Below are positions 14,839 through 22,530 of a DNA stretch of 23,965 nt, in pieces. A program made the position numbers and the translations under genes. The stretch lies in assembly GCA_003555415.1 (NCBI GenBank), contig PWHX01000052.1:1-23965 (forward strand), written 5' to 3'. Origin of the DNA: Syntrophomonadaceae bacterium (GTDB lineage: Bacteria; Bacillota; Dethiobacteria; SKNC01). The notes under the pieces were generated by a model. That model had not been told where the DNA came from, searched no databases, and saw nothing but the letters and a program-made list of their open reading frames with translations. The stretch's first letter is position 1. Each line of letters starts with the position of its first letter.

Positions 14839-15765
14839 CTATAAGGTAGCAAAAGTTTCCATAATCTGAATTGCTGCCGGTCCTAAAAGTACTACAAATA
14901 TTGTAGGAAAAATAAAAAAGACTAGAGGAAATAACATTTTTACAGGTGCTTTCATGGCCTGCTCTTCAGCCCTTTGCCTTCTTTTCTGCCTCATTTGTTT
15001 GGATTGTACCCTAAGGACATTTCCGATACTTACCCCCAGTTGGTCGGCCTGTACTATAGAAGATATAAAGCCTGTAAGATCTTCTACTTCACATCTGTCG
15101 GCTAAATCTTTTAAAGCATCCTTACGGGGTTTTCCTTTTTTAATTTCCTGTAGCACTCTCATAAACTCTTCAGCTAATGCCCCTTTAAATTTTTCTATAA
15201 CTTTTGACAGGGCGGCGTCGAATCCTAGTCCTGCCTCTACGCTTACCATGAGAAGATCTAGCACGTCCGGCAGAGTGTTTTGTATTTCTTCTTTCCTGCA
15301 GGCTATTTTTTGGCCTAGATAAAGATTAGGGAGAATAATACTAGCAATAAAAGCAACTGTTACCATTAAAAGATTTTGATGAAGAGGTTGGTTAAGGAAA
15401 ATACCGGTTAACCCTGAAAGGAAAGGAAGAACGAACATTAACCCGTATCTTAGCAAAGTAAATTCATGCGGCGAAAGGTTTCCGGGGTTTCCTGCCAGAA
15501 TTAATTTTTTCTGCAGGCTGTCATGTTTGGCAGCAGGCAGTAGCTTTGTAAAACGATTAGAAGTTTTGTTGAGTACAGGTTTAACAATTCTTTGGAAAAG
15601 GGGCAGATTTAGTTCCTCGTGCATTGGGTTTTTGTAAACCTCTGTTTTATTAATTTTATCAAGTCTGTCTAAAACATTAGATTTTTTTATCCTTAAAAGA
15701 CGGTAAATAGATAGAACCATTAGATAGCCAGTAACGAAACAAGAAAACGCTATAAATATTTTCAT
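14839..15765 (-). CDS. tadC: Tad secretion inner-membrane protein TadC (T2SSF family)
   Basis: TadC is one of two GspF-like platform proteins in the membrane of Tad/Flp machines, working with the CpaF ATPase. The protein has 308 residues: a membrane helix at 1-20, two helices at about 105-150, and the T2SSF domain at about 165-285 (VSVEAGLGFDAALSKV, then FISSIVQADQLGVSIGNVLRVQ). A hydrophobic pair lies near the end (MLFPLVFFIFPTIFVVLLGP). The last motif separates TadC from TadB. ATG 15765 has AAGGAGGTG 8 bases ahead on the minus strand. It is the last gene of the cluster and follows tadB by 30 bases. Confidence 0.9.
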   Translation of the reverse strand: MKIFIAFSCFVTGYLMVLSIYRLLRIKKSNVLDRLDKINKTEVYKNPMHEELNLPLFQRIVKPVLNKTSNRFTKLLPAAKHDSLQKKLILAGNPGNLSPHEFTLLRYGLMFVLPFLSGLTGIFLNQPLHQNLLMVTVAFIASIILPNLYLGQKIACRKEEIQNTLPDVLDLLMVSVEAGLGFDAALSKVIEKFKGALAEEFMRVLQEIKKGKPRKDALKDLADRCEVEDLTGFISSIVQADQLGVSIGNVLRVQSKQMRQKRRQRAEEQAMKAPVKMLFPLVFFIFPTIFVVLLGPAAIQIMETFATL

Positions 15766-15795
15766 TAATAGAGCACCTCCTTATAAACATGAAAA

Positions 15796-16773
15796 TCACA
15801 CTTTAATATTAATGATTTTTCGTATAAGCATTATTCCTAAAATTTCAGAAAAGATGGCGCAACCAAGCATAATTAAACCTACCGGGTTGACAAATAAAAG
15901 GTTGATATACTCAGGGTTGATAACTGATAAGAACCCCAGCAAGGCCAGAGGTAAAAGCCCGATAATTAGTCCGGAAATCCGTCCCTGGGCCGTTAGGGTT
16001 TTTATTTCACCCTTAATTCTAACCCGCTCCCTGATAGTGTTTGAAATATTATCCAATACTTCAGCCAAGTTACCTCCTATTTGCCGCTGGATAAGTACAG
16101 CTGTAACGGTCATTTCCAGGTCCTGGCTTTCTACTCTACTGTTGAGGTTCAACAAGGCATCTTCCGTTGGAGTACCCAGGTTGATTTCTCTAAAGGTTTT
16201 AGCGAATTCTTGGCTAATGGGAGGGGGCATTTCCTTGCTTACCAGGTCCATCACCTGTATAAAGCTAAATCCCGCCCTTAAAGAGTTGGCCATTATCACA
16301 AGAGTATCGGATATTTGGTTGTTAAACTTGTCTATCCTTTTCGCTTTAGAGAAATTAATAAAAATTTTGGGGACCAGTAAGCTTGTAAGAGCAAATATTA
16401 AGGATATAGCTATATTCTGAAAAATAATCAGAGATAGGAAAAAAATACCTGATGAAATCAGAATTATCAGTGTTATAAATTCTTCGCCCCGTAAAGGGAT
16501 ATCTGCTTTTATTAACTCTTTTTGCAGAGTTGCACTTATTTTTCTTGAAGCAAAGACCTGGCTTACCATAGTTAAAAGCCTCTTGGGACTAAGTCTCTTT
16601 TTGTCTCCTTTATTTTCCTGTTGTTCCTCCTGAGTTTCTTCGCCGCTTTCCTCTTTGACATATCTGTTTATCCGGCTTTCTATAGACTTTTTGTCAGCTG
16701 CAAATATTAGATATATGGCATAGCCCAGGGCAGATCCTGTAATAAAAGAAAGAAGTATTATATAGTAAATCAT
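15796..16773 (-). CDS. tadB: Tad secretion inner-membrane protein TadB (T2SSF family)
   Basis: TadB is the partner of TadC in the Tad membrane platform. The protein has 325 residues: an N-terminal helix (3-26), a charged E/Q/K-rich cytoplasmic stretch (35-65), two helices at about 100-145, the T2SSF domain at about 155-270 (LRAGFSFIQVMDLVSKE, then LIQRQIGGNLAEVLDNIS), and two closing helices. The ERVRIKGEIKTLTAQGRISG segment before the last helices is characteristic of TadB. ATG 16773 has TGGAGGA ahead on the minus strand; that site overlaps the gap of 17 bases after cpaF. It is cotranscribed with cpaF and tadC. Confidence 0.9.
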   Translation of the reverse strand: MIYYIILLSFITGSALGYAIYLIFAADKKSIESRINRYVKEESGEETQEEQQENKGDKKRLSPKRLLTMVSQVFASRKISATLQKELIKADIPLRGEEFITLIILISSGIFFLSLIIFQNIAISLIFALTSLLVPKIFINFSKAKRIDKFNNQISDTLVIMANSLRAGFSFIQVMDLVSKEMPPPISQEFAKTFREINLGTPTEDALLNLNSRVESQDLEMTVTAVLIQRQIGGNLAEVLDNISNTIRERVRIKGEIKTLTAQGRISGLIIGLLPLALLGFLSVINPEYINLLFVNPVGLIMLGCAIFSEILGIMLIRKIINIKV

Positions 16774-16790
16774 AATTGATTCCTCCAGGG

Positions 16791-18173
16791 TTATATTTGA
16801 GAAGTATGAAAGATATTTTCAGAAAGTTTAATGCCCGCAGCAGTTAGCTTTTCTACAAATTTAGGTTGAATTCCGGTTGCTTGAAATTCTCCTTTGACTC
16901 TTCCACTTTCACCTATTCCTGACTGATTGAATCTAAAAATATCTTGAAGCACGATGACGTCTCCTTCCATTTGCAAGACTTCAGTGACGTAAGTTATTTT
17001 TCTTGTTCCATCTCTCATCCTGCTTTGATGAACAATTAAATCTATGGCAGAAGATATCTGTTCCCTAATTGCTCTAATGGGAAGATCCATTCCAGCCATT
17101 AGAACCATAGTCTCCAGTCGGGAGAGAATATCCCGGGGAGCGTTGGCATGTCCTGTGGTTATAGACCCATCATGGCCGGTGTTCATGGCTTGAAGCATGT
17201 CCAGGGCTTCTCCGCTCCTTACCTCACCTACCACTATTCTGTCGGGTCTCATCCTCAATGAATTTCTTACCAGATCTCTCATAATGATAGCGCCTTTACC
17301 TTCAATATTGGGAGGCCTTGTTTCCAGGGATATAATATGTTTTTGGTGCAGCTGCAGTTCTGCAGCATCCTCAATTGTAACTATTCTTTCACCGTTAGGA
17401 ATAAAAGAAGAAAGAACATTAAGGGTTGTGGTTTTACCGCTGCCGGTACCACCGGAAACAAGAATGTTTAGCCTGGCCTTGACACATGCATCCAAAAATT
17501 CAGCCATCTGTGGATCAAGAGTTCCAAATTTTACAAGGTCTTCTATTTTCAAAGGGTCTTTAGAAAATTTACGTATAGTAATGGTCGGACCCGTTAGGGA
17601 GAGGGGGTGTATAATAGCATTCACCCTGGAACCGTCAGGAAGCCTGGCATCTACCATAGGCATACTTTCATCAATTCTTCTCCCCAGTGGGGAAACAATT
17701 TTTTCAATAATGTGTAGGACATGGTTATCATCTCGAAAGAAAACATCAGACAGTTGAATTTTACCATTTTTTTCGACATATACCTGGTCAGGCCCATTAA
17801 CCATAACTTCTGTTATATCAGGATCCTCAATAAGGGGAGTTATTGGCCCAAAGCCCAGGATCTCATCCTTCAACTGCCTTATAATGTTTTCTCTCTCCGC
17901 AGCAGGTATGAAATTTGCTTCACTTTCAAGGGTATTTTCTGTTATTTCTTTTATTTTTTCCGCTATAAGATCTTCTTCGGTTTCGTTATTTTTTGTAGTA
18001 GTTTTAATTTCATCTGTTTTAAGTTCTTCAATAATTGTTTTATGAATTTTTAATTTGATTTCCCGGTAAGGATCTTGTTTAACGGGAATTACTTTAGCTT
18101 GAGAAGTCTCCTTTTCTTTATCTTTTTCCTGCTGTTGGACTTTTTCTTTTTCCAGGCGCTTTAGAAGAGACAT
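16791..18173 (-). CDS. cpaF: Tad/Flp assembly ATPase CpaF (TadA)
   Basis: CpaF is the hexameric secretion ATPase that powers Flp/Tad pilus assembly. The protein has 460 residues. Residues 1-95 are highly charged and probably helical. The N-terminal domain follows (ILGFGPITPLIEDPDITEV near 105-123). The core has Walker A GGTGSGKT (241-248), Asp box IEDAAE (267-272), Walker B RIVVGEVR (312-319) and His box GHDGSITTGHA (333-343). All catalytic motifs appear intact. ATG 18173 has AAGGAGGG ahead on the minus strand. The gap to cpaE is 20 bases, and the gene is cotranscribed with the cluster. Confidence 0.95.
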   Translation of the reverse strand: MSLLKRLEKEKVQQQEKDKEKETSQAKVIPVKQDPYREIKLKIHKTIIEELKTDEIKTTTKNNETEEDLIAEKIKEITENTLESEANFIPAAERENIIRQLKDEILGFGPITPLIEDPDITEVMVNGPDQVYVEKNGKIQLSDVFFRDDNHVLHIIEKIVSPLGRRIDESMPMVDARLPDGSRVNAIIHPLSLTGPTITIRKFSKDPLKIEDLVKFGTLDPQMAEFLDACVKARLNILVSGGTGSGKTTTLNVLSSFIPNGERIVTIEDAAELQLHQKHIISLETRPPNIEGKGAIIMRDLVRNSLRMRPDRIVVGEVRSGEALDMLQAMNTGHDGSITTGHANAPRDILSRLETMVLMAGMDLPIRAIREQISSAIDLIVHQSRMRDGTRKITYVTEVLQMEGDVIVLQDIFRFNQSGIGESGRVKGEFQATGIQPKFVEKLTAAGIKLSENIFHTSQI

Positions 18174-18193
18174 AACTTTCCCTCCTTAACAAT

Positions 18194-19426
18194 TTACTTT
18201 GTATTAAAAATTTTAGAAATAAAGTTCTTCTTTTTATTTGACTTCAAGTCTTTTTGAGTTCCCCAGTTTTTTATAACTATTTCTGCCAGGTTATATATAT
18301 TGTGGCTGATTTTAGAAGTGGAATGGGAGACAACAAAAGGTGTTCCTTTATTAACAGATGATACCACAAGGCGATTGTCTGTAGGTATATTTGAAACGGC
18401 AAACCACTCCAGCGTTGACTCCAGATCAATTTTTTGAATGCCCAGCTCTTCAGAGGAACGGTTTACGATCAGCTTTACTTTTTCTTTATGGTGAAGGGAA
18501 TCAAATACTTCCATGCTTAACCTGGCATTTTTAATAGTCGGTAGTTCCAGGTTAGCTATCAAGAGGACTTGGTCGGACATATCTAGAATGGACAGATTGA
18601 TATCATTGAAAAAGGGAGGAGTATCGATAATAATATAGTCGTAATTTTTTTTAAGGATGTCTATTATTTTTTCAATATGGTCAATGGTCAATAATTCGGC
18701 ATACTCTGGCCTATTTGGAGCGGGAAGTATTTTTACCCCTGAATCGTGTTTAACCAGGTATTTTTCCAAAAGACTTTCATCCAGTTCTTCAATATTATGG
18801 GCTACTTCAGTAATGGAGTTTCTGGGATTGATATTAAACATGATTGACAGGTCGCCAAATTGTAAATCCAGGTCTACCAGTACCACATCTCTGTTTGTTT
18901 TTCCTGCTATGGAAACAGCCAGGTTTGCCCCAATGGTAGTTTTGCCCACGCCTCCTTTAGTGCTGAACAGGCTTATTATTTCTGTTTTGTTTTTTAAGGG
19001 AGTGACCTTATTTTCTGGTGTTTGTTTATTAAATTTCCTTCTTTTCTCTTCTACCTTATGCACTTTTCTTATAGTGTTAGAAAGTTCACTAATACTGAAG
19101 GGCTTAATTATATATTCCTTGGCTCCAGCTGTCATGGAGTTTTTCAGGTACTCCTGTTCTCCTTGAACAGACATAATAATTACTGCGATGTTAGGATGAT
19201 TAAGAGTTATGGTTTCGGTTGCTTCTATCCCGTCAATGACAGGCATGTTTATATCCATCAAAATTATGTCTGGTGCTAATTCTTGGGCCTTTCTTATGGC
19301 CTCTTTTCCGTTTTCACATTCGCCTATAATAATAATATCTTCTTCGTATTGTAAGCATCTTTTGATGTTATCTCTGGTTTCCGCTACGTCATCTACCGTA
19401 AGCACTTTAATTTTCGCTTTCGACAT
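18194..19426 (-). CDS. cpaE: CpaE/TadZ-type localization ATPase with intact receiver domain
   Basis: CpaE/TadZ positions the Tad machine at the cell pole. The protein has 410 residues. Residues 5-120 form a CheY-like receiver and 148-385 a MinD/ParA-like ATPase with deviant Walker A KGGVGKTT (157-164) and VLVDLDLQFGDLS. In many CpaE proteins the receiver is degenerate; here the acidic pair D12-D13, the phospho-acceptor D58 (LMDINMP), S86 and K108 all appear present, so phosphorylation is plausible. The C-terminus is basic (SNKKKNFISKIFNTK). ATG 19426 has AAGGTGA ahead and is preferred over TTG 19447. The start overlaps the cpaB end by 20 bases, which suggests translational coupling. Confidence 0.9.
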   Translation of the reverse strand: MSKAKIKVLTVDDVAETRDNIKRCLQYEEDIIIIGECENGKEAIRKAQELAPDIILMDINMPVIDGIEATETITLNHPNIAVIIMSVQGEQEYLKNSMTAGAKEYIIKPFSISELSNTIRKVHKVEEKRRKFNKQTPENKVTPLKNKTEIISLFSTKGGVGKTTIGANLAVSIAGKTNRDVVLVDLDLQFGDLSIMFNINPRNSITEVAHNIEELDESLLEKYLVKHDSGVKILPAPNRPEYAELLTIDHIEKIIDILKKNYDYIIIDTPPFFNDINLSILDMSDQVLLIANLELPTIKNARLSMEVFDSLHHKEKVKLIVNRSSEELGIQKIDLESTLEWFAVSNIPTDNRLVVSSVNKGTPFVVSHSTSKISHNIYNLAEIVIKNWGTQKDLKSNKKKNFISKIFNTK

Positions 19427-20195
19427 GAATTTCACCTTCTTCCTCAATTAATGTCATTTTTTCAATCATTGATTCTTCTAGCAAATCATTTATCTCCACC
19501 GGGGGCACTTCAACTATCGTGTCGTCTAAAGGTGATCTTAAAAGGAGCCTGATGGAACCTCTTTCTGATGCCAGCACTAACTTGGGGGCATCATTGGGAT
19601 CAACTGATAAAGTTAAGGTAGAGGTATCACCTTCTGTATCTGCTCTGGCCGGATTTTTATCAGACCCTAAGGCCAATACTTTTAAATTCTGTAACACATA
19701 GGTGGTTAGAGTAACGCTTTCAGATTTTTCTTTGTCTTCATCCTCAGAAAGGTTAAGATTAAGGGTAGCTACTACATCAATCTTATCTCCTGGATTAACT
19801 AAATTGGATACAGCAATTACTCTGTTAATAGAAATGGATACTGCCCGTTGCCCGGGTTCAACAAGGTAAGCCAGTCCATCTTCATAATTCTCTCCGGTAA
19901 TAAGTTTGTTTGTTAACAACTGTTCTCCCTGGGCCAGTTCTGCTCTGGAAACGGTTTCGGAGATAGCGCTTTTATCTTTAACAGCGTCAGGATGAACATA
20001 GTCTTCGGGAATGCTCTGCCATTCGAACATATCGTCTTCTAGAGTAGTATTGGCTGGAATTTCTTTTTTAGCTGTGAGAACTTCTTGCAAAGGTAGACTG
20101 TGTTGACTTTCCAGATCTTGCACATACCAGAATATGCTAAAGGCAGACAAAAAACCGAAGATAAGGGCAAATAAAATTACTTTTTTTGTTTTCAA
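19407..20195 (-). CDS. cpaB: Flp pilus assembly protein CpaB (RcpC)
   Basis: The protein has 262 residues: one N-terminal membrane helix (6-24), an external SAF domain at about 38-105 (VLTAKKEIPANTTLEDDMF, then QLLTNKLITG), and the RcpC/CpaB domain after it (RAVSISINRVIAVSNLVNPGDKIDVVATL). In Gram-negative bacteria CpaB works with the outer-membrane secretin; a Gram-positive cell has none, so here it presumably acts at the outer face of the membrane or in the wall. The start is TTG at 20195, with AAAGGAGG 6 bases ahead on the minus strand. The tail is rich in E. A 66-base gap to tadG contains a TATAAT on the minus strand (20227-20232) without a clear -35. Confidence 0.88.
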   Translation of the reverse strand: MKTKKVILFALIFGFLSAFSIFWYVQDLESQHSLPLQEVLTAKKEIPANTTLEDDMFEWQSIPEDYVHPDAVKDKSAISETVSRAELAQGEQLLTNKLITGENYEDGLAYLVEPGQRAVSISINRVIAVSNLVNPGDKIDVVATLNLNLSEDEDKEKSESVTLTTYVLQNLKVLALGSDKNPARADTEGDTSTLTLSVDPNDAPKLVLASERGSIRLLLRSPLDDTIVEVPPVEINDLLEESMIEKMTLIEEEGEIHVESEN

Positions 20196-20261
20196 TTTTA
20201 TCCTCCTTTTTTGAAAATATTTTAGAATTATAAATTATTTGATAAACTTAAACACTTAATA

Positions 20262-21191
20262 TTATTCAATCAGCTTCAAGCCGTAAGCACCAAAGTCTTC
20301 AGCACTTCCATCAGAAGTTTTGCTGGCGGGCTCAATACGCCTAACAAACTCGCCTTTTACCTTGGAATTGTTACCACTGCCTACTACTTCATCCACCTGG
20401 AAGGAGGCAAATCCTACAATTGTTACAGAGGTTCTACCTTCTTGATCCGGGTCATTTTCAAAAAGGGGAATAGTTATTATAGGTTTGTCGGGTGCCTCAA
20501 GATCAATCCGGTAATTGACTCCCTGCTCGGTAGGACCGGACATGTTTCCTGGCTCCGTGTCTACTTCGTCCCCTATACTGACAAATTCATTAAAACCGTA
20601 TTTAACAAGGTCTCTGAAATAGTTTGCCCCCTGGCTGTCTCCCAGGGCAAGAGCATTGAAATTGCCTTCGCCAATTTCACCCTCTTCCCAATCTCCCACC
20701 TTCAAGGTTACCTTTTCCCCTTCTTCGTAATTCTCGTAAGCATCATCAGGGACAGTCAGGGGGACAATGTCTTTGGCGGAAGAGACAGGAGCAGTTTTGG
20801 CTGCGGAACTTGCCCTTACCATAGAGCTGTCAAGCCCTAAAACCCGGGCAAATGCAAAATGAACCTTTCTGCCGGTGGTTACCCGAACAGAAGTAGCATT
20901 GTCAAAGATCTCTACATTTTTTATCTCGTCCGAATTTAATCCGTTTCTGTTAACAGCATAATCTCTGGCTACTGTTTCTACGTTGTTAACATTGTTTAGC
21001 AATTCCGATGCTCCTGCCAGGGCGGCAGCATCGGCAGCATTAGACAGTTTGGTTCTATTGAAATACAATAAGCCCACATCTGTAACCAGGGCGGCAAATC
21101 CCACAATAACCGTCATGGCCAGGGCGGGGAAAATTATAGCAGAACCTTTGTTGTTTTTTATTAACCGATGAAATATTTTCTTTAATTTCAC
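20262..21191 (-). CDS. tadG: TadG-like pilus assembly protein
   Basis: The protein has 309 residues. A basic N-terminus (MKLKKIFHRLIKNNKG) is followed by a hydrophobic helix at about 17-40. The usual Tad-domain stretch then follows (DVGLLYFNRTKLSNAADAAALAGASELL), matching the N-terminal domain of TadG proteins. The rest (about 130-309) is secreted in style: it contains no cysteine, is acidic, and includes GNFNALALG and TEPGNMSGPTEQG, which I recall from other Firmicutes TadG-like proteins. A minor-pilin or tip role is inferred. GTG 21191 has GGAGTGA 9 bases ahead. It begins 6 bases after the tadE stop. Glutamate 5 of a classical prepilin is not present after NKG. Confidence 0.85.
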   Translation of the reverse strand: MKLKKIFHRLIKNNKGSAIIFPALAMTVIVGFAALVTDVGLLYFNRTKLSNAADAAALAGASELLNNVNNVETVARDYAVNRNGLNSDEIKNVEIFDNATSVRVTTGRKVHFAFARVLGLDSSMVRASSAAKTAPVSSAKDIVPLTVPDDAYENYEEGEKVTLKVGDWEEGEIGEGNFNALALGDSQGANYFRDLVKYGFNEFVSIGDEVDTEPGNMSGPTEQGVNYRIDLEAPDKPIITIPLFENDPDQEGRTSVTIVGFASFQVDEVVGSGNNSKVKGEFVRRIEPASKTSDGSAEDFGAYGLKLIE

Positions 21192-21197
21192 TTGGCA

Positions 21198-21620
21198 TCA
21201 CTCCACTCTCATGGTAGTCTTTCCAGACACAGGGTAAGGGTTTTCCAGAAGATTGCTAATAACAGGTGTGAAAATTTCTATGGTAGAATTGATTTCTACG
21301 GTAATGGCGTCCCCGGTATCTCTAATGGTATCTGGGGGGTTTTCTGGGGGGTCAACTTCAATGTTAATATTAGTATCATCAATGATAAGGGGGTAAGAAG
21401 CATCAATTACTATATTCTCGATTTCTTCGTTGATTGTATGCACAGCCCCCGCTCGGGCTCCTTCCCGAGAGGCATGAGTCAGAGTGAGGTGGGCGTTAAA
21501 TATCCGCCCGAACTCGATTATGCCGAATATGAGCAGCAGCAGGATGGGCAGTATTAATGCTAATTCCACCAGGGTCTGACCGCGGTTATTTCTTATTAAT
21601 GAATGAAATTTACTAAACAT
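21198..21620 (-). CDS. tadE: TadE-family pseudopilin
   Basis: The protein has 140 residues. The N-terminus ends in NNRG, followed by QTLVELALILPILLLLIFG: a prepilin-peptidase-like site after glycine, with glutamate at position +5 and a hydrophobic helix. The motif GIIEFGRIFNAHLTLTHASREGARAG is the TadE signature. The remainder is a small, acidic extracellular domain. TadE proteins are minor pilins processed by the TadV/CpaA peptidase, whose gene is not in this window. ATG 21620 is chosen because GAGGTG stands 7 bases ahead; GTG 21629 lies over that ribosome site. It is the first gene of the tad unit, with about 220 bases of promoter region before it. Confidence 0.88.
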   Translation of the reverse strand: MFSKFHSLIRNNRGQTLVELALILPILLLLIFGIIEFGRIFNAHLTLTHASREGARAGAVHTINEEIENIVIDASYPLIIDDTNINIEVDPPENPPDTIRDTGDAITVEINSTIEIFTPVISNLLENPYPVSGKTTMRVE

Positions 21621-21714
21621 ATGTATCACCTCACCATAGAAAATAAGTTATATGTACTTTAAGGCGCTTAGAATTTGCCTTCCTTTACCCTTCAACTTTA
21701 TTATCGCCTAATTT

Positions 21715-21729
21715 ATATCTTAAAGATAT
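21715..21729. promoter_or_regulatory. 15-bp palindrome upstream of tadE, candidate operator
   Basis: ATATCTT (21715-21721), A, AAGATAT (21723-21729) is a perfect 7-1-7 palindrome about 95 bases upstream of the tadE start, in the only sizeable gap of the tad cluster. With a one-base centre it cannot form an RNA hairpin well, so a protein-binding site is likelier. I see no firm -35/-10 pair here; TTGAAG and TCTAAG, 17 bases apart on the minus strand (about 21667-21695), are a weak candidate. Confidence 0.4.
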
Positions 21730-21840
21730 CCATCATGACACCTATTTTAAGTAGGACTCTAGTTCTAGTTTAGAAGGGGTAATAGCCCGAGAAAATTGTC
21801 TTAGGGGAAAGGCGTAAAGGTAATTTACATTAGCACAAAT

Positions 21841-21867
21841 AAAAAAAGACGCTTGCAGCGTCTTTTT
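21841..21867 (-). terminator. Intrinsic terminator of degS-degU
   Basis: AAAAAGACGC (21843-21852) and GCGTCTTTTT (21858-21867) form a 10-bp stem around TTGCA. On the minus strand, seven T follow the GC-rich part, six bases after the degU stop. It separates degSU from the tad genes. Confidence 0.88.
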
Positions 21868-21872
21868 CAAAT

Positions 21873-22511
21873 CTAAACCAAATTATTTTTTATGGCGTAA
21901 ACAGCAGCCTGGGTGCGGTCAGAAACATCTATTTTTCTGAAGATGTTATATACGTGATTTTTAACTGTTTTTTCACTTATGAAAAGACCTTTAGCAATGT
22001 CTTTGTTTGCAAGCCCCTGGGCTATTAGTTTAAGGACTTCCTGTTCCCTCGGAGTTAAATTATTTTCATCGCTGCTACTCTTTGATAGGCGGTTGAATTC
22101 TTGAAAAAGTTTGGCTGTAACAGAGGGATGAATTACAGACTCCCCCTTGTAAACTTTCAGCACTGCCTCAACCAGTCTTCCGGGATCTACATCTTTTAAA
22201 AGGTAACCGGTTGCCCCTGAGCGGACGGTTTCATAAACATATTCTTCGTCATCATGAATAGTAAGGGCGAGAATTTTTACCTGGGGCATTTCCTTTTTAA
22301 TAATTTTAGTTGCTTCCATTCCATTTATCAGGGGCATATTTATATCCATAAGTATAACATCAGGCTGAAGTTTTTTAGCCATGGCAACAGTATCTTTCCC
22401 GTTAGTTGTTTCAGCTACGACTTTTATGGCAGGTTCCAGCTGTAAAACTTTTCTAATCCCTTGACGGACTAGCGGATGATCATCAGCAATAATAACTTTA
22501 ATTTCTTTCAT
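21873..22511 (-). CDS. degU: DegU-type response regulator (NarL/LuxR family)
   Basis: The protein has 212 residues. The receiver domain covers 1-120, with acidic D10-D11, phospho-acceptor D56 (LMDINMP; the same position as in Bacillus DegU), T84 and K106. A LuxR-type HTH covers about 145-210: LTPREQEVLKLIAQGLANKDIAKGLFISEKTVKNHVYNI. Together with the adjacent cytoplasmic DegS-type kinase this supports DegU identity. In Bacillus, DegU sets competence, exoenzyme and motility programmes. Here its targets are unknown, and the adjacent tad genes are candidates. ATG 22511 has a moderate GGATG ribosome site. The gap from degS is 19 bases. A strong terminator follows. Confidence 0.88.
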   Translation of the reverse strand: MKEIKVIIADDHPLVRQGIRKVLQLEPAIKVVAETTNGKDTVAMAKKLQPDVILMDINMPLINGMEATKIIKKEMPQVKILALTIHDDEEYVYETVRSGATGYLLKDVDPGRLVEAVLKVYKGESVIHPSVTAKLFQEFNRLSKSSSDENNLTPREQEVLKLIAQGLANKDIAKGLFISEKTVKNHVYNIFRKIDVSDRTQAAVYAIKNNLV

Positions 22512-22530
22512 TTCTCAGCACATCCTTTTG

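Noticed and set aside
15812..16420. Plus-strand open frame of 202 codons opposite tadB
   Set aside because: It is a shadow of tadB on the opposite strand; the tadB reading has family motifs and a ribosome site.
17197..17757. Plus-strand open frame of 186 codons opposite cpaF
   Set aside because: It mirrors cpaF, whose Walker and His boxes fix the true reading frame; the plus-strand reading has no recognisable motif.
17772..17778. TTCGACA (Spo0A box on the reverse strand) inside cpaF
   Set aside because: It lies deep in coding sequence encoding VEKNGK and is consistent with chance.
21679..21710. GGCGATAA on the minus strand as a sigma-D-type -10 for tadE
   Set aside because: No TAAA element stands 15 bases upstream of it.
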